Assembly: GCA_023259675.1 (NCBI GenBank)
Contig: JALRGT010000012.1
Location: forward strand, 22,835 to 86,834
Direction of reading: 5' to 3'
DNA length: 64,000 bases
Origin: Flavobacterium sp.
GTDB taxonomy: Bacteria; Bacteroidota; Bacteroidia; Flavobacteriales; Flavobacteriaceae
Both the position numbers and the translations under genes were made by a program. Position 1 is the first letter of the stretch; every line of letters begins with the position of its first letter. Below, one piece after another: positions 1-12,341 of this stretch. Below the pieces are notes generated by a model that was given only the letters and a program-made list of their open reading frames with translations, did not search any database and was not told the DNA's origin.

Positions 1-1
1 A

Positions 2-820
2 AAAGAGGTAGTTGGTTATTGTGTGAATAACGACATATATGTTATGCTTAATATTCACTGGGATGGTGGATGGCTGGAAAATAACATCACGAAAGCAAAG
101 CAGGAAGCTGTGAATGCTAAACAGAGAGCATTATGGCAACAAATTGCAACTGAGATGCGTGATTTTGACGAGCACCTGATGTTTGCCAGCGCTAACGAAC
201 CGAATGCTGATGATGCCGAAGAGGTAGCAGTTTTAGCATCATACCACCAAACCTTTGTTAAAGCTGTTCGCTCTACAGGTGGAAAAAACAGCCACCGTGT
301 ACTTATTGTTCAAGGTCCAAATACAAATCCAAAATTGACATTTGACTTGATGAACACGCTTCCTACAGATCCAACGCCGAATCGCCTTATGGTTGAAGTG
401 CATAACTATACACCATCACAGTTTTGCTTTGGGAGCAAAGACGAGAGCTGGGGTAAAATGATTTACTACTGGGGTAATGGTCATCATTCAACCATTGAAC
501 CTGACCGTAACGCTACATACGGAGAAGAGGACGAGATAATTGCTGATTACAACATGATGAAAACTAAATATATTGATAAAGGGATACCGGTTATCTTGGG
601 CGAATATGGGGCATATCGCAGGAACAATTCTGCAAATGTTCCCAAAGATTTGGAAACACACGAAGCTTCGGTGGACTATTGGATAAGTTTTACAACTAAA
701 GAAGCATTAGATCGTGGTATTAAACCTTTTTGGTGGGATATAGGGGCTGCAGTAGACAGACAAAATTTTAACGTAAAAGATCAACGTACAATAGACGCAA
801 TCATGAAAGGGTTAGAATAA
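2..820 (+). CDS. GH5 endo-glycanase, 5' end cut by window edge
   Basis: C-terminal part of a glycoside hydrolase family 5 retaining endo-beta-glycanase. The frame is open from base 2, so the GTG start in the ORF track is an artefact: the upstream codons read KEVVGYC and align with KEVVDYC in the complete GH5 at 33,604. Visible family motifs are HWDGGW, the acid/base motif NEP (in SANEPN) and the nucleophile motif GEYGAYRR. The subfamily is probably GH5_4-like (endo-xyloglucanase or endoglucanase), inferred from the locus and not proven. The signal peptide, if present, lies outside the window. It is the first visible gene of a long same-strand operon of glycan-degrading enzymes. Confidence 0.9.
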   Translation, partial: KEVVGYCVNNDIYVMLNIHWDGGWLENNITKAKQEAVNAKQRALWQQIATEMRDFDEHLMFASANEPNADDAEEVAVLASYHQTFVKAVRSTGGKNSHRVLIVQGPNTNPKLTFDLMNTLPTDPTPNRLMVEVHNYTPSQFCFGSKDESWGKMIYYWGNGHHSTIEPDRNATYGEEDEIIADYNMMKTKYIDKGIPVILGEYGAYRRNNSANVPKDLETHEASVDYWISFTTKEALDRGIKPFWWDIGAAVDRQNFNVKDQRTIDAIMKGLE

Positions 821-853
821 TTGTTTAGTTAACCTATTTAATATAATAAATAT

Positions 854-889
854 TCTCTGAGGTGTTGATTTTTAGCAATTCCTCAGAGA
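854..889 (+). other. Intercistronic hairpin after the GH5 gene
   Basis: TCTCTGAGG and CCTCAGAGA form a 9-bp stem around an 18-base loop, in the 201-base gap between the GH5 and GH29 genes. An A-run rather than a T-run follows, so it is not a canonical forward terminator. It may be an mRNA stability or processing element in the operon. Confidence 0.5.
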
Positions 890-1021
890 TTTAAAAAAAA
901 ATAAAAAGACAGTTAAAAAACTTATTTGAATTTTAAAATTACTCTTTTTTAGCAAATGCTATTTTATTTTCTTTTTTGAAGTCCTATAAAATCTAAAATA
1001 TACATAAAAAATAATTATTGC

Positions 1022-2665
1022 ATGAAAATCTTATCAACAACAGCATTCCTGTTATTGTTTAACTACACTTTATTATCACAAGAGAGTAAAATTATTGATG
1101 TAAATACAGACAAAGAACCTATTGCTTCAGGTAAATTTGAACCAACCTGGCAATCATTAAGTCAATATAAAGTTCCTGATTGGTTTCGTAATGCGAAATT
1201 TGGAATATGGGCTCATTGGGGACCACAATGTCAGCCTGAACAAGGTGACTGGTATGGCAGATTTATGTATAATGAAGGTAGTGAGCAATATAAATGGCAT
1301 ATAGAGCATTACGGACATCCATCACAAGTAGGTTTTAAGGAAGTAATCAATGATTGGAAAGCTGAGAATTGGAATCCTGAAAAGTTAGTAAAATTATATA
1401 AACGTGTTGGGGCACAATATTTTTTTGCTATGGCCAATCATCATGATAATTTGGATTTATGGAATAGCAAATATCAAGAATGGAATTCAAAAAGAGTAGG
1501 ACCTAAAAAGGATATTATAGAAGGATGGGCAAAGGCTTCAAAAAAATATCACTTACCATTTGGTTTAAGTGTTCATGCTGCTCATGCATGGACTTGGTTT
1601 GAAACATCCCAACTCTCTGATAAGGAAGGACCATTAGCGGGAGTTCCATATGATGGAAAGTTGACAAAGGCTGACGGTAAAGGTAAATGGTGGGAAGGAC
1701 TTGATCCACAAGAGTTGTATGCTCAAAATCATCCTCTTAGTCGTGGAACGAGCGAAAATATCACGTCATTGTGGGGACAATGGAATTGGGATAATGGAGC
1801 AAGTATTCCGGATCAGAAATATTGCGATAATTTTTATAATCGTACAATGGATTTAATAAATATATATAATCCTGATTTGCTTTATTTTGATGATACCACT
1901 CTTCCTCTTTATCCTGTTAGTAATGTAGGTTTAAAAATTGCTGCTCACTATTATAATACCAATATGTCCAAACACAAAGGGAAACTAGAAGCTGTGATGT
2001 TTGGAAAAGTATTAACTGAAGAACAAAAGGAATGTTTAGTTTGGGATGTTGAACGTGGGGCACCTGATAAACCACAAGAAAAAGCCTGGCAAACTTGTAC
2101 CTGTATTGGAGACTGGCATTATAGTAGAAGTGTTTACGAACAGAATAGATATAAATCAGCGGCAACAGTTATCCGAACTTTGATTGATATAGTGAGTAAA
2201 AACGGTAATTTATTACTAAATATTCCTGTTCGTGGAGACGGTACAATAGATGATAAAGAAGTTGCAATTCTTGAAAATATCGGTTCATGGATGGATGTTA
2301 ACAAAGAAAGTATTTTTGATACTCGTCCTTGGACTGTTTATGGTGAAGGGCCTTCAGTAGATTCGATTAATCCATTGAATTCTGCCGGATTTAACGAAGG
2401 GAAAGTTGGCTTTACTGAAAAAGATATTCGATTTAATCAAAAGAAGAATGTCATTTATGCTACGGTAATGGGCGTTCCAACCGAAGATGTAAATATTAAA
2501 GCTTTTGGGAAAAATAAAAATCATGCCAGAATCAAAAAAATTGAAATTCTTGGAAGTAAAGAAAAAATTGCTTGGACACAAGAATATGAATTGTTGAAAA
2601 TTTCAAAACTTAAACATTACCCTAATGAAATAGCAACTGTGTTCAAAATTACGTTAGATAAATAA
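1022..2665 (+). CDS. GH29 alpha-L-fucosidase, secreted
   Basis: Retaining alpha-L-fucosidase expected to remove terminal fucose from side chains in the periplasm or at the cell surface. The N-terminus is a Sec signal peptide (MKILSTTAFLLLFNYTLLSQ). Family landmarks in order are KFGIWAHWG near residue 60, NHHDNLDLW near 140, GPKKDI near 160, and LLYFDD near 290, where the aspartate is the expected nucleophile. The length of 547 residues suits the TIM barrel plus a C-terminal beta domain. In fucosylated xyloglucan the fucose caps a galactose, so this enzyme would act before the neighbouring GH2 galactosidases. Linkage specificity cannot be read from sequence. Confidence 0.9.
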   Translation: MKILSTTAFLLLFNYTLLSQESKIIDVNTDKEPIASGKFEPTWQSLSQYKVPDWFRNAKFGIWAHWGPQCQPEQGDWYGRFMYNEGSEQYKWHIEHYGHPSQVGFKEVINDWKAENWNPEKLVKLYKRVGAQYFFAMANHHDNLDLWNSKYQEWNSKRVGPKKDIIEGWAKASKKYHLPFGLSVHAAHAWTWFETSQLSDKEGPLAGVPYDGKLTKADGKGKWWEGLDPQELYAQNHPLSRGTSENITSLWGQWNWDNGASIPDQKYCDNFYNRTMDLINIYNPDLLYFDDTTLPLYPVSNVGLKIAAHYYNTNMSKHKGKLEAVMFGKVLTEEQKECLVWDVERGAPDKPQEKAWQTCTCIGDWHYSRSVYEQNRYKSAATVIRTLIDIVSKNGNLLLNIPVRGDGTIDDKEVAILENIGSWMDVNKESIFDTRPWTVYGEGPSVDSINPLNSAGFNEGKVGFTEKDIRFNQKKNVIYATVMGVPTEDVNIKAFGKNKNHARIKKIEILGSKEKIAWTQEYELLKISKLKHYPNEIATVFKITLDK

Positions 2666-2694
2666 TAATTTAATTATTGAGAAATTTTTTTTGA

Positions 2695-2775
2695 AAATTA
2701 AATTGTGATTTTTATAAAACAGCAGATGCCGATCAGAAATGGCAGTTGATGGATCGAATTTATAAAATGGATTAA
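2695..2775 (+). pseudogene. Possible C-terminal remnant of a lost gene
   Basis: Between GH29 and GH2 there is an open frame of 26 codons ending in TAA with protein-like composition (KTADADQKWQLMDRIYKMD). It has no start codon of its own and no obvious ribosome-binding site. The sequence looks like the tail of a larger protein whose body has been deleted, perhaps an earlier enzyme gene of the operon. No family is recognised. Chance coding potential in a short frame cannot be excluded. Confidence 0.3.
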
Positions 2776-2779
2776 GTAA

Positions 2780-6013
<3,234 letters not shown>

Positions 6014-6090
6014 TTTCTCAAAAATAAAGCATATTTATAATTCCAAGAGGAAAACCAGATTTCAAATAAAAGATTTCAAATAAAATAAAA

Positions 6091-7224
6091 ATGAATACCA
6101 AACTCTTTAATAAAACAATTTTAACGGCTATTTTGTGGGTCATCACTCTTATATCATGCGCAAGTTCTAATGATATGGAATCTTCATTGAATGTTCTTCC
6201 ATCATTGGTTTCGTTACCTGCAGAAAAATCAACATCAGAAATAAGTTTAAATAGTAATGACCGATGGAGTATTGTCAATTCAGCTTCATCCTGGTTACAA
6301 TTAAGCAAAACCAGTGGCAGTAGTGGTAGTGCTAAAATTCAGTTAACAGCAGAGCTTAATGACACAGGTTCAACACGTTCTGCGATATTGGATGTTTTTA
6401 CAAAAAATGGTCAATTGCGACGAATTTCAGTCTCACAGCTTTCTAAGGTTGAGCCAGTTGCACAAGATCCAAATTTTTACATTTTTCTTTGTTTCGGACA
6501 ATCAAATATGGAAGGTCAGGGAGCAATTGAAACGCAAGATAAGACTGTTGACAGTCGTTTTAAGGTTCTTCAATCAGTTCAATGTACTGGTCGGAATATA
6601 GGAACATGGTATACAGCCATTCCTCCATCGTGTCAGTGTAATACAGGTCTGTCACCGGTCGATTATTTTGGACGAACAATGGTTGAAAATCTGCCAGATA
6701 ACATCACTGTGGGTATTATCAATGTAGCTGTTGGAGGATCAGATATTAGGTTATTTGACAAAGATCTTTATCAGAATTATGTTTCTATGTATAATGAAGA
6801 GTGGTATTTGTCAAAAATTAGAGCCTATGATGGTAATCCGCGTAAAAGATTGATTGATATGGCTAAACAGGCACAAAAAGTTGGAGTTATTAAAGGTGTT
6901 CTTTTGCATCAAGGGGAAGCAAACACAGGTGATCCAAACTGGCCATCGTATGTGAAAAAAGTCTATAATGAAATGTTGGCAGATTTATCTTTAGATGCTA
7001 ACTCGGTGCCAATTCTGGCAGGAGAAGTAGTATCTGCTTCCGGTAATTGTTGTGGTACTTGGATGAATCCTATTATTAATACTTTACCTGTAACCATCCC
7101 AACTGCACACGTAATTTCTTCTGCAGGATGCACCTCACAAGATCCCGCCCATTTTGATTCGGCAGGGTACAGAATGTTAGGAAAGCGATATGGTGATAAA
7201 ATGCTTGAGTTATTGGGAAATTAA
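6091..7224 (+). CDS. BACON + SGNH (SASA/CE6-like) acetylesterase lipoprotein
   Basis: Predicted carbohydrate O-acetylesterase anchored as a lipoprotein (lipobox LISC). Residues about 35-120 look like a BACON beta-sandwich (RWSIVNSASSWLQLS), a module common in Bacteroidota surface enzymes. The rest is a SASA/DUF303-type SGNH hydrolase: GQSNMEGQG carries the nucleophile serine, HQGEAN is the conserved block, and DPAHFDSAGYRMLG carries the catalytic histidine. The neighbours suggest removal of acetyl groups from galactose or xylose residues so that the GH2 and GH31 enzymes can act. A sialate esterase is possible by family, but no sialidase lies nearby. Confidence 0.85.
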   Translation: MNTKLFNKTILTAILWVITLISCASSNDMESSLNVLPSLVSLPAEKSTSEISLNSNDRWSIVNSASSWLQLSKTSGSSGSAKIQLTAELNDTGSTRSAILDVFTKNGQLRRISVSQLSKVEPVAQDPNFYIFLCFGQSNMEGQGAIETQDKTVDSRFKVLQSVQCTGRNIGTWYTAIPPSCQCNTGLSPVDYFGRTMVENLPDNITVGIINVAVGGSDIRLFDKDLYQNYVSMYNEEWYLSKIRAYDGNPRKRLIDMAKQAQKVGVIKGVLLHQGEANTGDPNWPSYVKKVYNEMLADLSLDANSVPILAGEVVSASGNCCGTWMNPIINTLPVTIPTAHVISSAGCTSQDPAHFDSAGYRMLGKRYGDKMLELLGN

Positions 7225-7306
7225 GTAGAGAATCAGAGAAAGGTTAGTAATATATAATTGATTAATGCTCTCTACTGTAGTTGTCAAATTAAATTAAAAA
7301 AGAAAA

Positions 7307-9751
7307 ATGGAACAGCGTAATTATGAGGTTATAAACAAAACTAATATTAGATTATTAGTCATTCTATTTTTGCTTTTGCAAGGAAAGTTTATAGCTTATG
7401 CACAAGATAGAAATTACATTGAACGAAAACAACTGTTTGATATTGATTGGAAATTTTTTTTAGGTGATGTTCCAGAAGCTAAAGAAAATAATTTTATTGA
7501 TAAGGACTGGCGTAAACTCGATTTACCCCACGATTGGAGTATTGAAGGGAAAACTAACCCTCAAAATGTGACAGGCGGAGGCGGTGGATTTTTTCCGGCA
7601 GGTATTGGCTGGTATAGAAAAAGTTTCCTGGTTTCCAACGAATGGAAAGCAAAAAAAGTAGCTGTTTATTTTGAAGGAGTTTATATGAACTCTGAAGTTT
7701 TTATAAATGGAAAATCTCTGGGTGTTTATCCTTATGGTTATTCTTCGTTTAGTTATGATCTTACACCTTATCTCAATTTTGGGAAGGAAAATATTATTGC
7801 AGTAAAGGTTGATAATTCACAGCAAATGAACAGCCGCTGGTACAGTGGTTCAGGAATCTACCGTCACGTTTGGATGTTGGTTACTGATTCGGTGCATCTA
7901 GCGCATTGGGGTACAGCTGTTTCAACTCCTGTTGTCTCTGCAAAAAAGGCAAGCATACAGGTGAAATCGATTGTTAAAAACGAAACGAAATCAACTCAAA
8001 AGGTTGTAGTAAAGACTCAACTTAGTAATAAGAATTTAAAAAACGCTGGAAACGCTCAGATTCAAATTGAAATTCCTGCTAATAGCGAAAAGGAAATTAC
8101 CCAAACGATACAAGTATCAAACCCTAAACTTTGGACGCCTGACACACCTTATTTGTATCAGGCTCATATTCAGATAGTAAAAGATAAAAAAGTATTGGAT
8201 GATACCAAAATTGATTTTGGTATTCGTTCCATAAAATTTACTGTCGAGAAAGGATTTCAACTCAATGGAAAAACAGTAAAATTAAATGGTGGTTGTGTAC
8301 ATCATGATAATGGTTGTTTAGGTGCGGCTGCTTATGATCGTGCAGAGGAACGCAAAGTGGAATTACTAAAAGCAGCTGGATTTAATGCAGTGAGAACTTC
8401 TCACAATCCGCCTTCGGAATCATTTTTGAATGCTTGCGATAAATTAGGTTTATTGGTAATGGATGAATCTTTTGATTGCTGGAAAATTGGTAAGAATAGT
8501 AATGATTATGCGAAGTATTTCAATGAGTGGTGGCAGCGAGATTTAGAAGCGATGGTGTTACGTGACCGTAATCATCCCTCGGTTTTTATGTGGAGTATAG
8601 GCAACGAAATTCCTGAGAGAGCAGATCCTGAAGCTGTAAAAACAGCTCAAATGCTTATAAATGCCTTAAAGAAAATAGATAATACGCGTCCGGTAACGTC
8701 TGCCATTGTGGATAATGGAAAGGATTGGTCTGTTTTTGATCCATTAATGGCTGTACACGATGTTGCAGGATATAATTATCACTTGCATAGTGCTCCGGAC
8801 GATCATAAAAAAGTGCCTTCAAGAATAATTGTTCAGACTGAATCTTATCCTAAAGAAGCTTTCGCTAATTGGAAATTGGGACAAGAGAACAACTATGTAA
8901 TAGGAGATTTTGTTTGGACTGCTATGGATTATTTAGGAGAATCAGGAATTGGTCGTTATTATTATTCAGGCGAGGTGCCAGGTGAACATTGGGAGAATAA
9001 TTTTTTTCCATGGCATGGTGCTTATTGTGGAGATATTGACCTGATTGGTTGGAGAAAACCTATATCTCATTATAGAAGTATGCTGTATAATAATAAGGAG
9101 AAAATTTACATGGCAGTTCGTGAGCCTGAACCTTATCCTTTACAAATAAAGCAAACTTGGTGGTCTGTTTGGCCAACATGGGAGAGTTGGACTTGGCCGG
9201 GTTTTGAAGGAAAGGAGATTGAGGTTGAAGTGTATTCTAAGTATCCTAAAGTAAGGTTGTATCTGAATAATAAATTAATTGGAGAACAGGCAACTGCCCA
9301 GGAGCAACAATTTATGGCGACTTTTAAAATACCATATTCATCAGGAAAACTTAAAGCTGTTGGAGTTGAAAATGATAAAGAAATGGAATCAACCATGCTG
9401 CAAACTTCAGGAGAAGCTGTAAAAATGAGATTAACAGCTGACCGAAAAGATATACTTGCTAACGGTCAGGATTTATCTTATGTAACTATTGAATTAATGG
9501 ACAAAGAAGGAACTATTCAACCCAATGCCAACAACCGTTTACATTTTAAAATTGAAGGACCTGGTGTAATTGCCGGAGTTGATAATGCTGATTTGAAAGA
9601 TTTCGAAGCCTATATAGGTAATACACGTAAAGCTTGGAAAGGAAAGGCATTAGTTGTAATAAAAAGTACGCATGAAGCAGGTGATATTAAATTAACAGTT
9701 ACATCTCCCACTTTAGAAGAAACAACGATAAATATTAAAACAGTTAAATAG
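7307..9751 (+). CDS. GH2 beta-galactosidase with DUF4982-type C-terminus
   Basis: Second GH2 enzyme, 814 residues, with a signal peptide ending near AYAQ. Motifs are LPHDWSIEG, SRWYSGSGIYRHV, the acid/base motif WSIGNEIPER and the nucleophile motif VQTESYP. After the barrel comes a tryptophan-rich DUF4982-like domain (WWSVWPTWESWTWPG) and a terminal Ig-like domain. This architecture matches the Bacteroidota beta-galactosidases typical of xyloglucan and other plant-glycan loci, and differs from the LacZ-like enzyme two genes upstream, so the two probably have different substrates or cell locations. It lies 82 bases after the acetylesterase in the same operon. Confidence 0.88.
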   Translation: MEQRNYEVINKTNIRLLVILFLLLQGKFIAYAQDRNYIERKQLFDIDWKFFLGDVPEAKENNFIDKDWRKLDLPHDWSIEGKTNPQNVTGGGGGFFPAGIGWYRKSFLVSNEWKAKKVAVYFEGVYMNSEVFINGKSLGVYPYGYSSFSYDLTPYLNFGKENIIAVKVDNSQQMNSRWYSGSGIYRHVWMLVTDSVHLAHWGTAVSTPVVSAKKASIQVKSIVKNETKSTQKVVVKTQLSNKNLKNAGNAQIQIEIPANSEKEITQTIQVSNPKLWTPDTPYLYQAHIQIVKDKKVLDDTKIDFGIRSIKFTVEKGFQLNGKTVKLNGGCVHHDNGCLGAAAYDRAEERKVELLKAAGFNAVRTSHNPPSESFLNACDKLGLLVMDESFDCWKIGKNSNDYAKYFNEWWQRDLEAMVLRDRNHPSVFMWSIGNEIPERADPEAVKTAQMLINALKKIDNTRPVTSAIVDNGKDWSVFDPLMAVHDVAGYNYHLHSAPDDHKKVPSRIIVQTESYPKEAFANWKLGQENNYVIGDFVWTAMDYLGESGIGRYYYSGEVPGEHWENNFFPWHGAYCGDIDLIGWRKPISHYRSMLYNNKEKIYMAVREPEPYPLQIKQTWWSVWPTWESWTWPGFEGKEIEVEVYSKYPKVRLYLNNKLIGEQATAQEQQFMATFKIPYSSGKLKAVGVENDKEMESTMLQTSGEAVKMRLTADRKDILANGQDLSYVTIELMDKEGTIQPNANNRLHFKIEGPGVIAGVDNADLKDFEAYIGNTRKAWKGKALVVIKSTHEAGDIKLTVTSPTLEETTINIKTVK

Positions 9752-9914
9752 TGATTGAAAAAATTAATAGAACAGTAAAAGCGTTTTTACTTATAGAATT
9801 ATTACTTTTTTTATTACTGCTGTAGTAAAATGAAAATTCATGAATAAAAAATGGCTTCGAGTTTACGGACTAAAAGTATGTGCTATTAATCTGCTTAAAA
9901 TAAATTTTATAAAT

Positions 9915-12317
9915 ATGAGAATCAAAAATCTAATCATTACTTTGTTTATACTGATTAATGGGAATATCAGTGCCCAAACGTATCAAAAAACGGATTCTGG
10001 TGTAAAAGCTGTAATCGATTCTAAAAATATAGAGATCTGTTTTTATAACCCCTCTACTGTAAGAGTATTGAAATATCCACAGGGTAAATCTTATTCTCAA
10101 AAGAGTCTTTCTGTTATCCAAAATCCACAGAAAGTACCTTTTAAGTTAAAACAAAATGGTAATGAACTTTTAATAATTGGTGAAAAAATAAATATTGCTT
10201 TGAGTCTCAACAGTGGAAAAATTTCTTTTGCAACTAAAAAAGAGGTACTGTTTAGTGAGAAAGAAAACGGAACACTATTGACAGATTTTAATGATGCTGG
10301 TGTAAAAGCCTATTCTGTCTCTCAGGCATTCCTATTAGATAAAGAGGAACAAATATATGGACTTGGTGTTCAACAGGACGGGAAAATGTCTAAGAGAGGT
10401 GTCAAACTTAATATGATTCAGGGTAATACGGATGATTATATTCCCTTTTTTGTGTCAAATAAAGGATATGGATTATTTTGGGATAATTATTCACCTACCA
10501 TTTTTGAGGATACTCCTGAACAAACTAAGTTTACGTCACAGCTAGGTGATGGTGTGGATTATTATTTCATGCAGGGATCTGATACAGATGATGTAATAGC
10601 TAATTTTAGAAGTATAACGGGTGAGGTTCCTATGTTTCCTCTATGGACTTATGGTTTTTGGCAAAGTCGTGAACGTTACAAAAGCCAGGACGAATTGGTT
10701 GATGTCGTGAAAAAATTCCGTGAATTAAATGTTCCATTGGATGGAATCATTCAGGATTGGCAATATTGGGGAAATAATTACCTATGGAATGCCATGGAAT
10801 TTTTGAATCCTGGATTTTACGATCCTCAAAAAATGGTAAATGATGTGCATGGAATGAATGCTCATATGATTATATCTATCTGGAGTTCTTTTGGACCAAA
10901 TACAAAACAATTCAAAGAACTGGATAAGATGGGCGTATTGTTCAATTTTAAAACATGGCCAGAATCAGGTTCAGAAAAATTCCCTCCTAATCAGGATTAT
11001 CCTTCCGGGGTAAAAGTTTATGATGCATACAATCCTGCAGCACGTGATCTATATTGGAAATATCTTAATAACGGTATTTTTAAACTTGGAATGGACGGTT
11101 GGTGGATGGATTCCACTGAACCGGATCATTTAGATTTCAAAGATTCAGATTTAGATAGTAAAACATATCTAGGATCTTTCCGTAAAGTTAGAAATGCCTA
11201 TCCATTGATGACTGTTGGTGGCGTTTCAGATCATCAACGTTCGGTTACTTCAGATAAGCGTGTGTTTATCTTAACACGTTCAGCTTTTGCTGGTCAGCAG
11301 CGTTATGGTTCAAATACCTGGACAGGAGATATTGTTGCTTCTTGGAAAGCTTTGAAAAATCAGATTTCAGCTGGTTTAAATTTGTCTTTAAGTGGTATTC
11401 CTTATTGGAATAGTGATATTGGAGGTTTCTTTCTTTCGAATTTCAATAATCCTTTAGAAAATCCTGATTATCGTGAATTACATGTACGTTGGATGGAATT
11501 TGGTACTTTTTGTCCTATGATGCGTTCCCACGGTGAAGGATATCCGCGTGAGCTATACCAATTTGGTAAAAAAGGAGAACCAATATATGATGCAATAGAA
11601 AAATATATAAATCTTCGCTATAGTCTTTTGCCTTATATATATACTACTTCTTGGGATGTTACCTCAAATAAGTCAAGTATGACACGTGCTTTGGTTATGG
11701 ATTTTGCAGAAGACAAAAAAGCCTTGGATATTGATGATGAATTTATGTTTGGGAAATCAATTTTGGTTAGTCCGGTTACTCAACCTATGTATTCAAAACT
11801 GGTTGATTCTGCCAGAGTTGCTGATTTTAGTACCGTGAAAAGTAAAGAAGTTTATTTACCTAAAGGAACAGATTGGTATGACTTCTGGACCGCTGAAAAA
11901 TATACAGGAGGACAAACTGTTAAAAAAGAAACGCCAATTGATATTATACCAATGTTTGTAAAAGCAGGTTCTATACTTCCTTTTGGACCTAAAGTCCAAT
12001 ATGCCACGGAAAAGAAATGGGATAATCTGGAAATTCGCATATACGAAGGGAAAAACGGAGAATTCACTCTATATGAAGATGAAAATGATAATTATAATTA
12101 TGAGAAGGGTTCTTTTTCAACTATAAAATTTTTATGGAATGACAAAAACAGAACATTAACAATAGATATACAGAAAGGTAAATTTCCAGGAATGCTTAAA
12201 CAACGAAAATTTAATATTGTTTTAGTAAGGGAGAACAAGGGGATAGGCACTAATTTATCTCAAAAATACAATAGAGAGGTTATTTATTCCGGGAAAAAAA
12301 TCAATGTGGCATTGTAA
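9915..12317 (+). CDS. GH31 alpha-xylosidase-type enzyme, secreted
   Basis: GH31 retaining alpha-glycosidase. Motifs are YGFWQSRERYKSQDEL, IIQDWQYWG, the catalytic block WWMDSTEPD containing the nucleophile aspartate, and MRSHGEG. This signature is characteristic of alpha-xylosidases that remove xylose from the non-reducing end of xyloglucan oligosaccharides, although alpha-glucosidase activity is possible. The start is moved from 9840 to the ATG at 9915, which opens a signal peptide (MRIKNLIITLFILINGNISAQ); the first 25 residues of the longer ORF do not look like protein. GH97 follows after 24 bases. Confidence 0.9.
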   Translation: MRIKNLIITLFILINGNISAQTYQKTDSGVKAVIDSKNIEICFYNPSTVRVLKYPQGKSYSQKSLSVIQNPQKVPFKLKQNGNELLIIGEKINIALSLNSGKISFATKKEVLFSEKENGTLLTDFNDAGVKAYSVSQAFLLDKEEQIYGLGVQQDGKMSKRGVKLNMIQGNTDDYIPFFVSNKGYGLFWDNYSPTIFEDTPEQTKFTSQLGDGVDYYFMQGSDTDDVIANFRSITGEVPMFPLWTYGFWQSRERYKSQDELVDVVKKFRELNVPLDGIIQDWQYWGNNYLWNAMEFLNPGFYDPQKMVNDVHGMNAHMIISIWSSFGPNTKQFKELDKMGVLFNFKTWPESGSEKFPPNQDYPSGVKVYDAYNPAARDLYWKYLNNGIFKLGMDGWWMDSTEPDHLDFKDSDLDSKTYLGSFRKVRNAYPLMTVGGVSDHQRSVTSDKRVFILTRSAFAGQQRYGSNTWTGDIVASWKALKNQISAGLNLSLSGIPYWNSDIGGFFLSNFNNPLENPDYRELHVRWMEFGTFCPMMRSHGEGYPRELYQFGKKGEPIYDAIEKYINLRYSLLPYIYTTSWDVTSNKSSMTRALVMDFAEDKKALDIDDEFMFGKSILVSPVTQPMYSKLVDSARVADFSTVKSKEVYLPKGTDWYDFWTAEKYTGGQTVKKETPIDIIPMFVKAGSILPFGPKVQYATEKKWDNLEIRIYEGKNGEFTLYEDENDNYNYEKGSFSTIKFLWNDKNRTLTIDIQKGKFPGMLKQRKFNIVLVRENKGIGTNLSQKYNREVIYSGKKINVAL

Positions 12318-12341
12318 AATTATAATAATAAATATATCGAA

